Shown here: positions 8,598 to 18,275 of the stretch, in pieces
Position numbering within the stretch: the first letter of the stretch is position 1
Layout of the letters: the number at the start of each line of letters is the position of its first letter
Source: Martinezella lusitana
GTDB taxonomy: Bacteria > Pseudomonadota > Alphaproteobacteria > Rhizobiales > Rhizobiaceae
DNA length: 64,000 bases
Direction: 5' to 3'
Assembly (NCBI RefSeq): GCF_016901135.1
Contig: NZ_JAFEVL010000042.1
Span: forward strand, 283,898-347,897
Program-made: the position numbers and the translations under genes
Notes under the pieces: generated by a model
Seen by the model: only the letters and a program-made list of their open reading frames with translations
Told to the model about the DNA's origin: nothing
Database searches by the model: none

Positions 8598-8849
8598 TCA
8601 GCGACGCGTATTTCGGCGGATGACGTCTTCAGCGGAAACCGCGACAAACTCGCTATCATCCGCCCGCATGGCGGGGGCCAATTCCTTTGCCAGCGCCTCC
8701 CACGCCTCGTCCCGCGTCTTCAAGTCGCGGCGGATCAACGCCCGAATATACTCGCTGGCATTTTCGTAGAGGCCGTCCTCACCAATCTGCTGCTGAATAT
8801 GGGCCTGCAATTGGCCGCCTACCTTCACATGAATGCTTCCCGACGCCAT
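8598..8849 (-). CDS. ParD-type antitoxin
   Basis: An 83-residue ribbon-helix-helix antitoxin: MASGSIHVKVGGQLQAHIQQ forms the DNA-binding strand and helix, YENASEYIRALIRRDLKTRD the second helix, and the acidic tail should wrap the toxin. The ATG at 8849 has AAAGGA at good spacing; an ATG two codons earlier is too close to it. First gene of a ParDE operon, expected to repress its own promoter in 8850-8910. Confidence 0.82.
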   Translation of the reverse strand: MASGSIHVKVGGQLQAHIQQQIGEDGLYENASEYIRALIRRDLKTRDEAWEALAKELAPAMRADDSEFVAVSAEDVIRRNTRR

Positions 8850-8909
8850 TGGCATATCCTTTCGTTCTCCCTTTATTGTGGGTATCGTAGCACATATTGT
8901 CAATATTCA

Positions 8910-9545
<636 letters not shown>

Positions 9546-9760
9546 CTACTCCGTGGGTTGCCGTTCAGCAATCGCCTGAACGTTCTTCTTCTTGACGATA
9601 GCCTGGCTGACCTCAAGCGCCCCACACAGATCTGGCGCGTCCATCGCTCAGCCGGCACGGCAAGACTGCCAGCATCTCCGATGTGCGGCAGAGGATTGTA
9701 TTTCGCCCGCCGAGCCAAACTCCGATGACATCACTTTTGAGGTTAATTCAACATGGCCAT

Positions 9761-9788
9761 TTAACTACATTATTTACTGTAGTATAAT
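9761..9788 (+). promoter_or_regulatory. Promoter with dyad in front of traC
   Basis: TTAACT (9761-9766) and a perfect TATAAT (9783-9788) are 16 bases apart. Between and across them lies ACTACA-8-TGTAGT (9764-9769 / 9778-9783), so the dyad overlaps the promoter. GGAGAAGG precedes the traC ATG at 9828. A similar sequence (AACTAA...TGCAGTT) lies just before the RctA-like gene. Confidence 0.55.
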
Positions 9789-9827
9789 CAATATCATCGG
9801 CGCTCTCAACATCGGAGAAGGCTCATA

Positions 9828-10112
9828 ATGCCCAAGAAATCATTTATTTCAGACATTGACGCACAGATCGAAAAGCTCAGAGATCGCAAAAAACTTCTGA
9901 TAGTAAAATCGGCGGAGCGCTTTGCCAGGGCTGCAACAAAATCCGGCCTAGCCGAGTTGGATATCTCGGATGAAGAACTCGATGCAATCTTCGAAGATTT
10001 CTCCCGGCGATTTCTGCCAGAGCTCAAGAACCTCAACCAGCCATCCTCTCAAACACCTCGGTCGCAAACTCCTGCGTCTGGAGCTGCGGGGGAAGCTCCA
10101 AAAAATGGCTAA
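9828..10112 (+). CDS. traC: Conjugal transfer protein TraC
   Basis: A 94-residue basic and helical protein: DIDAQIEKLRDRKKLLIVKS is a coiled-coil-like start, followed by AERFARAATKSGLAELDISD and EELDAIFEDFSRRFL, the pattern of Agrobacterium/Rhizobium TraC, an accessory DNA-processing protein. The C-terminal 25 residues are Pro/Ser-rich. It begins the traC-traD-traG set; its last codons overlap traD (ATGGCTAA). In related plasmids the relaxase gene traA is divergent from traC, but here a broken methylase occupies that place. Confidence 0.8.
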   Translation: MPKKSFISDIDAQIEKLRDRKKLLIVKSAERFARAATKSGLAELDISDEELDAIFEDFSRRFLPELKNLNQPSSQTPRSQTPASGAAGEAPKNG

Positions 10113-10323
10113 GAGCACGCATGACAAAGGCACGAAGCCCAGACTTGGCGCAATCGTCGTCAGAGACGGATTGGCGAACACGGACCGCGCTTTCCTCTCG
10201 GGCGGCTTCTTGCAGATGGCAAACATCCTCGAGAGCTCGACCGAGCAGCAGTGGCTGACGCGGATCGGCACTGAGGCTCTTGCAGTTCAACCGAGCTCGC
10301 CATCCAATAGGGAAATCGGATAA
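10105..10323 (+). CDS. traD: Conjugal transfer protein TraD
   Basis: A 72-residue protein beginning MAKSTHDKGTKPRLGAIVVR, with the family pattern of a short hydrophilic lead, G-x-x-V-x-x-x-GL and a helical C-terminal half. TraD of the Ti-type DTR systems is a small accessory protein encoded between traC and traG. Its ATG (10105) lies inside the end of traC and its stop overlaps the traG start (TAATG), so the three are coupled. A longer in-frame reading from 9970 has no support. Confidence 0.75.
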   Translation: MAKSTHDKGTKPRLGAIVVRDGLANTDRAFLSGGFLQMANILESSTEQQWLTRIGTEALAVQPSSPSNREIG

Positions 10324-12236
10324 TGGCGCTTGGTAGCAGGCTGCATTCAAGCATGCTGTTGGCCCTTGTGCCGGCTGTTGCCACGGCGCTCGCCGCCGCA
10401 ATCGTCTCGTGGCAATGGCAAGTATGGGCCAGCGGTATGCCTGTAAAGGTCGCTTACTGGTTCCTACGTGCCGCGCCCGTGCCCGCACTTCTGCTTGGCC
10501 CAGCTACGGGATTGCTCACGGTCCTGGCCCTGCCGCAGCATCGCCGCAAGCCGATCGCGATCGCAGGCCTGGGCTGCTTTCTAACTGTCGCCGGATACTA
10601 CGGCGCCCGCGAATATTCCCGTCTCGTGCCGCTAGTCGGTCGACAGATCATCACATGGGATGGAGCGCTATCCTATTTCGATGCCTTCGCTGTGGTCAGC
10701 ACCATCGTCGGCTTCGGCCTTGTCGCCACTTCGGCACGATTATCGGTTGTCGTTTCCGATCCGATCAAGCGAATAAGGCGTGGCGTCTTCGGCGATGCCG
10801 ACTGGCTGCCCATGGCGGCGGCCGCGAAACTCTTTCCCGCGGATGGAGAGATTGTTGTCGGAGAACGCTACCGCGTCGACCGTGAACTCGTTCACGATCT
10901 TTCCTTCGATCCAAACAATCTCCCAACATGGGGACAGGGCGGGAAAGCGCCGCTCCTGACCTACCGTCAGGATTTCGATTCAACCCACATGTTGTTCTTT
11001 GCCGGTTCAGGCGGTTTCAAGACAACGAGCAACGTCATACCGACGGCGCTGCGCTACAGGGGGCCGCTCATCTGCCTCGATCCTTCGACAGAGGTTGCGC
11101 CGATGGTGCTTGAACACCGTATGCAGGCTCTCGGCCGCGACGTCATGGTGCTCGACCCGACCAATCCGGTGATGGGCTTCAACGTACTTGACGGTATTGA
11201 GACGTCGGAGCGCAAGGAGGAGGATATTGTCGGTATCGCCCAGATGCTGCTGTCTGACAGTCTACGCATCGAATCTTCCACCAACGCCTACTTCCAGAAC
11301 CAAGCCCATAATCTTCTGACGGGTCTGCTCGCCCACGTCATGTTTTCTCCCGACTATGCCGGCCGGCGCAACCTGCGCAGCTTGCGCCTTATCGTCTCCG
11401 AACCTGAGCCATCCGTCCTTGCTATGCTGCGAGACATCCAGGCGAACTCTGGATCCGCCTTCATCCGCGAGACCCTTGGCGTGTTCACCAACATGACCGA
11501 GCAGACTTTTTCCGGCGTCTATTCGACCGCCTCCAAGGACACGCAGTGGCTTTCGCTGGACAATTACGCAAGCCTCGTCTGCGGCAATGCCTTCAAATCG
11601 AGGGACATTGCCAAAGGATCCAAGGATGTGTTTCTCAACATTCCCGCCTCAATCCTGCGCTCCTATCCAGGAATCGGCCGGGTTATCATCGGGTCATTGC
11701 TGAATGCCATGGTCCAAGCCGACGGTGACTTCCGGCGCCGGGCCCTGTTCATGCTGGATGAGGTCGATCTGCTGGGGTACATGCGCGCGCTCGAAGAAGC
11801 GCGCGACCGTGGCCGCAAATATGGAATCACCTTAATGCTGATGTATCAATCGGTCGGCCAGCTCGAGCGTCATTTCGGGAAGGATGGCGCGACATCCTGG
11901 ATCGACGGATGCGCGTTTGCCTCCTACGCCGCGATCAAGGCACTGGAGACCGCTCGCAGCGTGTCGGCTCAATGTGGAGAAATGACCGTCGAGGTGCGCA
12001 GCCGTTCACGTAATCTCGGTTGGGGTAATGCGAATAGCGGAACGCGCCGATCAGAAAACATCAACCTCCATCGCCGGCCGCTGATCATGCCGCACGAAAT
12101 CACCCAGTCCATGCGCAAGGATGAGCAGATTATCATCGTGCAAGGTCACAGGCCGATCCGTTGCGGCCGGGCGATCTATTTTCGGCGTAAGGAGATGAAG
12201 CTGGCTGTCAAAGCCAATCGTTTTTGGAGAAGCTGA
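10323..12236 (+). CDS. traG: Type IV coupling protein TraG (VirD4-like)
   Basis: A 637-residue inner-membrane ATPase that links the DNA substrate to the secretion channel. The N-terminal ~150 residues hold about four membrane segments. The nucleotide site is FFAGSGGFKTTS around residues 225-236 (P-loop of the TraG type) and LFMLDEVDLLGYM near 475-487 (Walker B). RGRKYGITLMLMYQSVGQLE is the conserved region after Walker B. Length fits the family. It converges with virB11 across a 146-base gap. Confidence 0.92.
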   Translation: MALGSRLHSSMLLALVPAVATALAAAIVSWQWQVWASGMPVKVAYWFLRAAPVPALLLGPATGLLTVLALPQHRRKPIAIAGLGCFLTVAGYYGAREYSRLVPLVGRQIITWDGALSYFDAFAVVSTIVGFGLVATSARLSVVVSDPIKRIRRGVFGDADWLPMAAAAKLFPADGEIVVGERYRVDRELVHDLSFDPNNLPTWGQGGKAPLLTYRQDFDSTHMLFFAGSGGFKTTSNVIPTALRYRGPLICLDPSTEVAPMVLEHRMQALGRDVMVLDPTNPVMGFNVLDGIETSERKEEDIVGIAQMLLSDSLRIESSTNAYFQNQAHNLLTGLLAHVMFSPDYAGRRNLRSLRLIVSEPEPSVLAMLRDIQANSGSAFIRETLGVFTNMTEQTFSGVYSTASKDTQWLSLDNYASLVCGNAFKSRDIAKGSKDVFLNIPASILRSYPGIGRVIIGSLLNAMVQADGDFRRRALFMLDEVDLLGYMRALEEARDRGRKYGITLMLMYQSVGQLERHFGKDGATSWIDGCAFASYAAIKALETARSVSAQCGEMTVEVRSRSRNLGWGNANSGTRRSENINLHRRPLIMPHEITQSMRKDEQIIIVQGHRPIRCGRAIYFRRKEMKLAVKANRFWRS

Positions 12237-12382
12237 GGCTCACGTCTCGCATCAGCTCCGATCTTCCGACAAACTGAAGCGGGTTCCGCTCCCTCGTCGA
12301 CGGTTTCCAGCATGATGCGAGGAAGCCAATGCGCATGACGGCATGTGGGGTCGCGATCCAGAACGAGGACTTGCAGCGTCGA

Positions 12383-13396
12383 TCATCTCGCTGACTTCGA
12401 TCTCACGGAAGGTTCAAAATATATCTCTGTGACGTGAAATCGGCCATCGGATCTCTTACACTGTATGATGACATCGATGGCGGCCCTTAGTAGCGCGCGA
12501 ATATCGTCGCGAGCAAGATCACGGCCACCTTCGGATTCCTTTACCAGCAGCGTCAATTGTTCGAATGCCAGCTGCGCGGAATCCGCATGCACAGTTGTGA
12601 TCGACCCAGGGTGTCCCGAATTGACGTTGCGTATGTAGTAGAAGGCCGAGCCGTCGCGCAGTTCCTGCAGAAGAATACGATCAGGACGCATCCTGAGGCA
12701 GGATTCGAGAAGATCCTTCACGCCGATCTTCGCCAGTCCCTGCCCTCCTTTCGAATAGAAAAGCCTGACGTGATTGAGCTGCGAGATGACCAGTTCCGGC
12801 GTATCTTCGATCGAGATAATCCGCTCGTGCTCCGGAATGTGCCGGATCAATGCCTTTGACAGGGTGGTCTTGCCCGACCCGGTCGCGCCCGAGATAATGA
12901 TGTTCTTGCGCGCCAGCACGGCCTGGCGCAGAAATGTCGCGTAATTGGCCGCCTTATAGAGATCGATCAGTTTCATATCCCACGATGCGACACGGGTGCT
13001 CATGGCAGTGACTTCAGAAAACAACCCAGCACCTTCGAGGTCGTCCAATGTCAACGTGACCGCCGACGGCTTTCTGATCGTGATACTGACCGTGCCTTTG
13101 GTCGTTGCCGGTGGTACGACGATCTGGATCCGCTCTTCATCCGGCAGCGTAGCCGATAAGATCGGCCGGGACTCGTCGATAGCCTGGTTCGAATAGCTCG
13201 CCACAGCACGCGCTAGACGCATGAGCTTGTCGAAGCCAAGCTCCGAGAGCTCGTGACACTGCCATCCCTCTGGACCTTCCGTCAGCACCTCTTCCGGTCG
13301 GTTGATGACGATCTCATAAAGCGATGCGTCCTTCAGGAAGCGCGATAGTGGCGAAAGCAGCTCACGGACGACGCCTGCGTCGGAAGCTTCGGTCAT
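12383..13396 (-). CDS. virB11: VirB11 traffic ATPase
   Basis: A 337-residue hexameric ATPase of the T4SS. GATGSGKTTLSKALIRH near residue 175 is Walker A, ERIISIEDTPEL the Asp box, LLESCLRMRPDRILLQELRD Walker B, and NSGHPGSITTVHADS the His box. The N-terminal domain (residues 1-150) matches the usual VirB11 layout. Last gene of the virB operon, seven bases after virB10. Confidence 0.93.
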   Translation of the reverse strand: MTEASDAGVVRELLSPLSRFLKDASLYEIVINRPEEVLTEGPEGWQCHELSELGFDKLMRLARAVASYSNQAIDESRPILSATLPDEERIQIVVPPATTKGTVSITIRKPSAVTLTLDDLEGAGLFSEVTAMSTRVASWDMKLIDLYKAANYATFLRQAVLARKNIIISGATGSGKTTLSKALIRHIPEHERIISIEDTPELVISQLNHVRLFYSKGGQGLAKIGVKDLLESCLRMRPDRILLQELRDGSAFYYIRNVNSGHPGSITTVHADSAQLAFEQLTLLVKESEGGRDLARDDIRALLRAAIDVIIQCKRSDGRFHVTEIYFEPSVRSKSAR

Positions 13397-13403
13397 CCTC
13401 GTC

Positions 13404-14576
13404 CTACTTCGTCACTAGCGTCGATCGAGGGCTGAAATCCCCCAATGCTGCCCGATCGAGAACCTTGTTGCGCGGCTCGGTGACGCGCAGGCTATAGACA
13501 CCGGAGAAATCGAGGTCACGGGCAACAAAGATCGATACAAGCTCGCCCTGGTGCTTCGTCAACGTCGGCGGGATATTGATCGATTGTTCGACCGCGATCG
13601 CCGCCGCCTGCTGGCCGGCTGTCGTGGTATTCTGCGCCTGCACATCGCTATCCTGCAGCCGGGTGCCAGCATAAGTGGTGGTATCGCCGACGATCGAAAG
13701 TAGGATGGCACTCCCAAACCGCTCCCACCAATGCGTATCGACATGACCGCCCATACCTGCCCGCCCGAGTGCATCGGTTGCGGGTGAAGCAAGCGCGATG
13801 ATGATGCCCTTCGGCGTCTTTGCCCTATTCCAAAGCACGAACAGGCGCTTCTGGCCGCGGGTCAAGCCACCACGATATTCTCCAACGACCTGAGTTCCCT
13901 TTTCCATGAGCACCACCCGGCCGTTGTCGGAGAGCACATCGCGATTAATCACACAACTAGCGAACCCCGGCTGGTCGGATGCAAGGGCCGTCTCCAGCAC
14001 GCAAGGGATAGAGGTGCCCATGGCGACGATGAAATCGCGGTTGCCGAGTGTGCCAGCGCGAGATCCTTCCAGATGCGTTGGTGCTAACATCCTATTGAAG
14101 CGCTGATCTTCGTTTTCAGCCTGTCCGTTGAGCGCTGCGGAATTTCCCGGGATGGGAAGGTAATTGGAACCGATATCTGCGGAAACGGCGCCATCGTCGT
14201 GCTTTGGCGGCGAAGTCTGCTGCCCATTATAGGCCATAACGGGCGCCCGACGGGCAGACTCCAACAACGGATCTTCTGTCACGACGGCTTGCTCGCGCAC
14301 CAAAGGCGTTGGCAACTGCGCTTCCGGAAGAGGGATTGCAGTCTTCGGTTCCTCCTTGGCCGGTTCGAAGTCCGCGTTCTGGCGGATGACGACACGCTCG
14401 GGCTGACCAGCATCTGGTTTTTGCTGGTCGCGCATCGACCATAGCGAGAATCCTATGAAAGCAACCATCGCCAAGACCACGGCGCCGCGCTTCAAGAGCG
14501 GATTACTATTGGCCCGCTTGCTGGCGACGGTCTCAGCACGTTCACCGGGAATTGGATCTTCCATCTCTTCCGACAT
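13404..14576 (-). CDS. virB10: VirB10 T4SS core-complex protein
   Basis: A 390-residue TrbI/VirB10 protein. A short cytoplasmic lead is followed by a single membrane segment (AVVLAMVAFIGFSLWSM, residues ~33-49), a proline-rich periplasmic linker (EEPKTAIPLPEAQLPTPLVR) and the C-terminal beta-barrel domain (FIVAMGTSIPCVLETALASD, VVLMEKGTQVVGEYRGGL, GRAGMGGHVDTHWWERFGSA). It spans the envelope with VirB7 and VirB9. Confidence 0.93.
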   Translation of the reverse strand: MSEEMEDPIPGERAETVASKRANSNPLLKRGAVVLAMVAFIGFSLWSMRDQQKPDAGQPERVVIRQNADFEPAKEEPKTAIPLPEAQLPTPLVREQAVVTEDPLLESARRAPVMAYNGQQTSPPKHDDGAVSADIGSNYLPIPGNSAALNGQAENEDQRFNRMLAPTHLEGSRAGTLGNRDFIVAMGTSIPCVLETALASDQPGFASCVINRDVLSDNGRVVLMEKGTQVVGEYRGGLTRGQKRLFVLWNRAKTPKGIIIALASPATDALGRAGMGGHVDTHWWERFGSAILLSIVGDTTTYAGTRLQDSDVQAQNTTTAGQQAAAIAVEQSINIPPTLTKHQGELVSIFVARDLDFSGVYSLRVTEPRNKVLDRAALGDFSPRSTLVTK

Positions 14577-14586
14577 TGCAATCTCC

Positions 14587-15447
14587 CTATTGCTGCGCGG
14601 TTGCCGCCTGCGATTTCACAACGCGTTCAACCGAAGGAGATGTGGTATTGGTATCGGGATTGATGCCTGCTGGATCGTAGGCTTCATTGAAAACGCAAAG
14701 CACGTCGCCTCCCCTTCTGAGGATGAACTTGCGGCTGATCGCGTGAACGAGCACTAGGTCCCCATCGACAGACTTTGGTACCAGGCTCTCGGTGCCGTCT
14801 GTGTTTTCCATATAGATTGCCGGCATTTCCTGATTGCCGCTGAAGGCAAAGGTCGTGATCTTGCCGTTGTCATAGACCGCCTGTGGTTCGAGGGCTGCCG
14901 ATCCTTGTGCCGCATAACGCCAGTTGCGTGGTCCATATTGCTCGTGCAGTGCCAATACCTTGTCAGCTTGCCCTGCTTGAGCCGCCTGCGCCCGCGCGGC
15001 CGCGTCTTGGCGCCGACGCTCCGCCTCATCGGCGGGATAGCGGTATTTGACGTAGAAATAAGTATCCTGACCGGCGGCAACCGGTCCATCCCGGACCGTC
15101 AGCTCCATCTGATAGCTGCGGGTTGAGCCATCCCGGCGCGTGGTTATCACCGAGATGTTGGTGACCGGCTGGTTTTCCCGTGGCTTCAGGAAGAGAATAT
15201 TGCCGGCCGGCGCCACTTCCCAGGCAACGGTATTTCCAAGCGCCACATGAGCGATCTCTTCATCTGCCGCAAACTCGATCTGGACCGACGAACGCAGCGA
15301 ACCCACGACCCTGGTGATATTGTAGGGTTGATAGTCGACAAAGCGGATACGACTGTCTTGCGGAGCGCCGCGTGGCGTCTCTAGCGCAAGGACGGGCGAC
15401 GACCAACCTGCTACCGCGAGCAAAACAATCAAATAATGACGTTTCAA
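14587..15447 (-). CDS. virB9: VirB9 T4SS core-complex protein
   Basis: A 286-residue periplasmic protein with a signal peptide ([20 protein letters not shown]). The N-terminal domain has [20 protein letters not shown] and the C-terminal domain, which pairs with VirB7, has [15 protein letters not shown] and [16 protein letters not shown] choose TTG at 15445-15447, which overlaps the virB8 stop and has GGAGG seven bases ahead; the frame is open 39 codons further but that lies inside virB8. Confidence 0.92.
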   Translation of the reverse strand: MKRHYLIVLLAVAGWSSPVLALETPRGAPQDSRIRFVDYQPYNITRVVGSLRSSVQIEFAADEEIAHVALGNTVAWEVAPAGNILFLKPRENQPVTNISVITTRRDGSTRSYQMELTVRDGPVAAGQDTYFYVKYRYPADEAERRRQDAAARAQAAQAGQADKVLALHEQYGPRNWRYAAQGSAALEPQAVYDNGKITTFAFSGNQEMPAIYMENTDGTESLVPKSVDGDLVLVHAISRKFILRRGGDVLCVFNEAYDPAGINPDTNTTSPSVERVVKSQAATAQQ

Positions 15448-16115
15448 TTGATGGCCTCCGGGTCGGACCGATAATCGCTGACGACAAAACCGAGCGGGTT
15501 CACCAACCGATCGGTTGAGGACATCGGCGCATTTACATAGGAAAAGGTAAGCGTCGCCACCCAATGGGTCGTGTGCGCCTCATCACCGCGAGTGACAGTA
15601 CGCATGTAGCGAACCGACGCGACGTTGCCCCTGATCAGCGAGATCGAGACGATGTTGACCCGCGACGAGGCATTGCGGCCGTAAATATTCTGGGGCGAAT
15701 CCGGATTGCCGCCGCGATAAAAGGCTGCGAACCGGGTCTGTTCTGGTGCCGTCGACAGCAGCGAAACTGTGCGGAAACTCTCTTCCGCCTCGCTCCAGAC
15801 GTAGCCCTCGCGGGCTCGCACATAGCGCGCTGCGAAATACTTGGTCACTGCTTCATCATAGCTGCCGGCGGTCGACGTGAGCGCGGAAACGACATCAACA
15901 ATGCCGGTCGAATTGTCGACCCTGACCACAAAGGGCTCGACCGTCTTCAACGGCGTTAGGCCGGCGATGGCAACGATTGAAGCTGCGGCGAGAATGCTGG
16001 CGGCGATCGCCACGAACCAGGCGATACGGGCCGAGCGTTCCAACTGGATCATACGGTCCTGGTCGAAACGCCGCGCCTTATCGAAATAGCCCTTGAGATT
16101 GTCAGTCGTCACCAT
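15444..16115 (-). CDS. virB8: VirB8 inner-membrane T4SS protein
   Basis: A 223-residue bitopic protein: a cytoplasmic lead, a membrane segment ([20 protein letters not shown]), then the NTF2-like periplasmic domain with [15 protein letters not shown] and [18 protein letters not shown] at the end. Start chosen at ATG 16115, which has GGAG eight bases ahead, rather than the ATG six codons earlier that overlaps the lipoprotein gene. VirB8 nucleates channel assembly. Confidence 0.9.
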   Translation of the reverse strand: MVTTDNLKGYFDKARRFDQDRMIQLERSARIAWFVAIAASILAAASIVAIAGLTPLKTVEPFVVRVDNSTGIVDVVSALTSTAGSYDEAVTKYFAARYVRAREGYVWSEAEESFRTVSLLSTAPEQTRFAAFYRGGNPDSPQNIYGRNASSRVNIVSISLIRGNVASVRYMRTVTRGDEAHTTHWVATLTFSYVNAPMSSTDRLVNPLGFVVSDYRSDPEAIN

Positions 16116-16120
16116 CGCCG

Positions 16121-16402
16121 CTACTCCGCGCATGGATGATAGGAGTTCGCGACATCGAAATGCGCGAAGGCGGCGGGACTGTTGTCCGGCTTTTCCTCGA
16201 TATAGCCAGGCGGCTTGCCGGCGGATTGTGTCGGCGGACGCTCCGGGCGTTGCGGCGCAAACCGGCTATCGCCGTCCCACTGCCACATGGCGCGATTGAG
16301 CGGCCGACGTGAATGGCCATCGCATTTGGGCAGGGGATGGGAGAGTGATGCGCAACTGCCAAGAGTCGACGCCACGCATAAGAGCACGAATATTCGGATC
16401 AT
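16121..16402 (-). CDS. virB7: VirB7-position lipoprotein
   Basis: A 93-residue protein with a lipoprotein signal: [20 protein letters not shown], the lipobox being LGSC. The rest is polar, with Cys in LPKCDGH and a Pro-rich stretch ([16 protein letters not shown]). Lying between virB6 and virB8 it takes the place of VirB7, which tethers VirB9/10 to the outer membrane. It is longer than classic VirB7 (about 55 residues) and assignment rests on position and lipobox. Thirteen codons of open frame precede the chosen ATG. Confidence 0.68.
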   Translation of the reverse strand: MIRIFVLLCVASTLGSCASLSHPLPKCDGHSRRPLNRAMWQWDGDSRFAPQRPERPPTQSAGKPPGYIEEKPDNSPAAFAHFDVANSYHPCAE

Positions 16403-16440
16403 CCTGAACCAGCCATTTTGTTGTTTGCTTGAAGGTCCCA

Positions 16441-17340
16441 CTACTTTGCCCTTTCCGACCGCAGGCCACGGCCGATGGCACGCGCACCCCGGGCAAGCAT
16501 GCCTTCATGCGCATCGCGCGCCGTGCCATAGCCGTAGGTGAGCGACGCGCCACCCGCGGCAAGTGCCGAGGCTATGCCGGGCAACTGGTAGAAGACGTAG
16601 AGGGCGGCAAGGCAAATAGCACCGAGCGCGACGGGCCTCATGAGCACATCACTATAGCTTTCGATCATCGTGAAGGTGGAATCGATACAGGTAATCAGCA
16701 ACGAGCCGACCGCGACAACCAGCACCTGCAGGATCACAAAATTGGCCAGCTGTCCGATCCAGGCCTCGGTAAACCGACGCGTCGACTGAAACATCGCGAG
16801 AGCAACAAAGATCGGTCCGATGGCAAGCACGATCGCCAGTGCCAGACGCGCATAGAGCGAGACGATATAGCCGATCGCAGCGACCATAAAGCTTGACAAG
16901 ATGACCAGCATGCCGCCGACAGCGGTGACGAGGTCGACACCCCACGAGGCGCGCGACCAGATCTCCTTTGCACATTTCTGACCCTTGTCCAGCAGGCTGT
17001 CGAAGGTCGAAGCGCTTGGTGTAGTGCCGGAGTTCAGCGCCTGTGAGATCTCCTTGGGCAGCGTATCGAAGAAAATATTACTGACATAGGTCTGGTACTC
17101 ACCGGCATTCTTGACCAGCATCAGTATGATGGCGAGCTTCATCGCTCGAAAGGCAAAATCCATGATTGGCTCGTGCACAGATCCGCGAAGGATGAGAAAG
17201 CCATAGAGGATGACATAAAGCGTCAAGGCGGCCGTCAACGGGCCGTTGACCCAGCTCGCGATGTTCGATGTGCCCGAGGAAATGAATTTCTCCAGCGGCG
17301 CCTTGAACTGCCCGTCGACGAAGGCGAAGACCTGATACAT
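16441..17340 (-). CDS. virB6: VirB6 polytopic T4SS protein
   Basis: A 299-residue TrbL/VirB6 protein with about six membrane segments, for example WVNGPLTAALTLYVILYGFL, LVTAVGGMLVILSSFMVAAI and LARLALAIVLAIGPIFVALA. The conserved WIGQLANFVI follows the central loops. It forms part of the inner-membrane channel. Located directly after the EexN-like gene with a four-base gap. Confidence 0.9.
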   Translation of the reverse strand: MYQVFAFVDGQFKAPLEKFISSGTSNIASWVNGPLTAALTLYVILYGFLILRGSVHEPIMDFAFRAMKLAIILMLVKNAGEYQTYVSNIFFDTLPKEISQALNSGTTPSASTFDSLLDKGQKCAKEIWSRASWGVDLVTAVGGMLVILSSFMVAAIGYIVSLYARLALAIVLAIGPIFVALAMFQSTRRFTEAWIGQLANFVILQVLVVAVGSLLITCIDSTFTMIESYSDVLMRPVALGAICLAALYVFYQLPGIASALAAGGASLTYGYGTARDAHEGMLARGARAIGRGLRSERAK

Positions 17341-17343
17341 GCC

Positions 17344-17577
17344 TCATCCCCCGAGTGCTTTGCCCATGCGCTTTAGGCGGGCTTTCCAATCGGCCGCCTC
17401 GGCGTTCATGCAGTTCGGCGTGGTTCGCAATTCACCTGGATTGTTTCGACATTTGGCAATGATCTTCGACAGCAGTCCTTGGTCTGCCAATAGCTCCTCG
17501 ACCGAATAGACACGCTCGGCTTTCTTCGAGCATCCGAACAAAGAGAGAGCGAGTGCGAAGAGAACAAGAAACTTCAT
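17344..17577 (-). CDS. EexN-family lipoprotein (entry exclusion)
   Basis: A 77-residue lipoprotein: signal MKFLVLFALALSLFGCSKKA with lipobox LFGC, then VYSVEELLADQGLLSKIIAK, CRNNPGELRTTPNCMNAEAA. This is the EexN pattern of a short lipoprotein with a conserved Cys pair in the mature part. Such proteins reduce redundant uptake of the same plasmid. Its ATG overlaps the stop of virB5 (ATGA), so it belongs to the virB operon. Confidence 0.8.
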   Translation of the reverse strand: MKFLVLFALALSLFGCSKKAERVYSVEELLADQGLLSKIIAKCRNNPGELRTTPNCMNAEAADWKARLKRMGKALGG

Positions 17578-18275
17578 TGAAGGGCCGCTCCCATGGCATC
17601 CATGCGCTTGCGCCAATCCTCGGCCTTGCGCTGTTCATCGACCTGAGCCTGCGCCTGCTGCACCATCTGCAACCCCTGCATCCTGAGCATGTCGGTCTGG
17701 AGAAAGGCCGTCTCAGCCTGCAGCCGCGCCTGCAGATCAGCTATGTCCTTGGCGTCACTCGCCGAAGAGATTTGCCGGCGCAGTTGATCAATACCGTCGA
17801 TCCGCTTGGTCGCCGTATCGTAGATTTGCTGGCCGAGGCTCATCTGGCCGGCATTTCTGTTCTGAAGACGCGACAGTTCCTGGGCGTAGAAATCATTGGC
17901 GCTTGTCTTGTAAGTCGAATTGTCGGCCAGGAATTTCGAAGCGGCGTCGCTGAGCGCACCTGAACCTGACCCTTTGAGAAGGCTCTCAATAGTGGAGAAA
18001 TCCTGAGGCAACGCCTTTCGGATCGAGGGATCGTTCAAGATGCTGGCAATATCGGCCATGTTGGTCAGCTTGTTCAGAGAGCCGTAGAGCTGCTGGGCCT
18101 GCTGAAGCTGCTGGTTCAGCGCATCAAGCTGCGATTTGAGTTGGGTGATGCTCTCGATCTGCTTGGCAATCGCCGTCTGATCGATCACGGGGATACCCTG
18201 CCCGCCGGCGGCGTAAGAGGAAAGGAACAGCACTATCGCTGTCATGGGAATCCTTCTGCTCTGCTCCATCAGCAT
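17574..18275 (-). CDS. virB5: VirB5 minor pilin
   Basis: A 233-residue periplasmic protein with a signal segment (IPMTAIVLFLSSYAAGGQGI) and long amphipathic helices (QIESITQLKSQLDALNQQLQ and QARLQAETAFLQTDMLRMQG), the usual three-helix VirB5 body. Start is ATG 18275 or the ATG two codons on (18269); AAGGAG lies just ahead. The start region overlaps the end of virB4. VirB5 sits at the pilus tip. Confidence 0.88.
   Translation of the reverse strand: MLMEQSRRIPMTAIVLFLSSYAAGGQGIPVIDQTAIAKQIESITQLKSQLDALNQQLQQAQQLYGSLNKLTNMADIASILNDPSIRKALPQDFSTIESLLKGSGSGALSDAASKFLADNSTYKTSANDFYAQELSRLQNRNAGQMSLGQQIYDTATKRIDGIDQLRRQISSASDAKDIADLQARLQAETAFLQTDMLRMQGLQMVQQAQAQVDEQRKAEDWRKRMDAMGAALQ

Noticed and set aside
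9720..9827. oriT of the Ti/Q type next to traC
   Set aside because: The AT-rich dyad is present but no nick-region sequence of that type is visible, so it is listed as a promoter only.
16452..17389. Overlapping frames opposite virB6 (for example 16429-16896 and 16652-16975)
   Set aside because: They conflict with the intact virB6 frame and show no ribosome sites.
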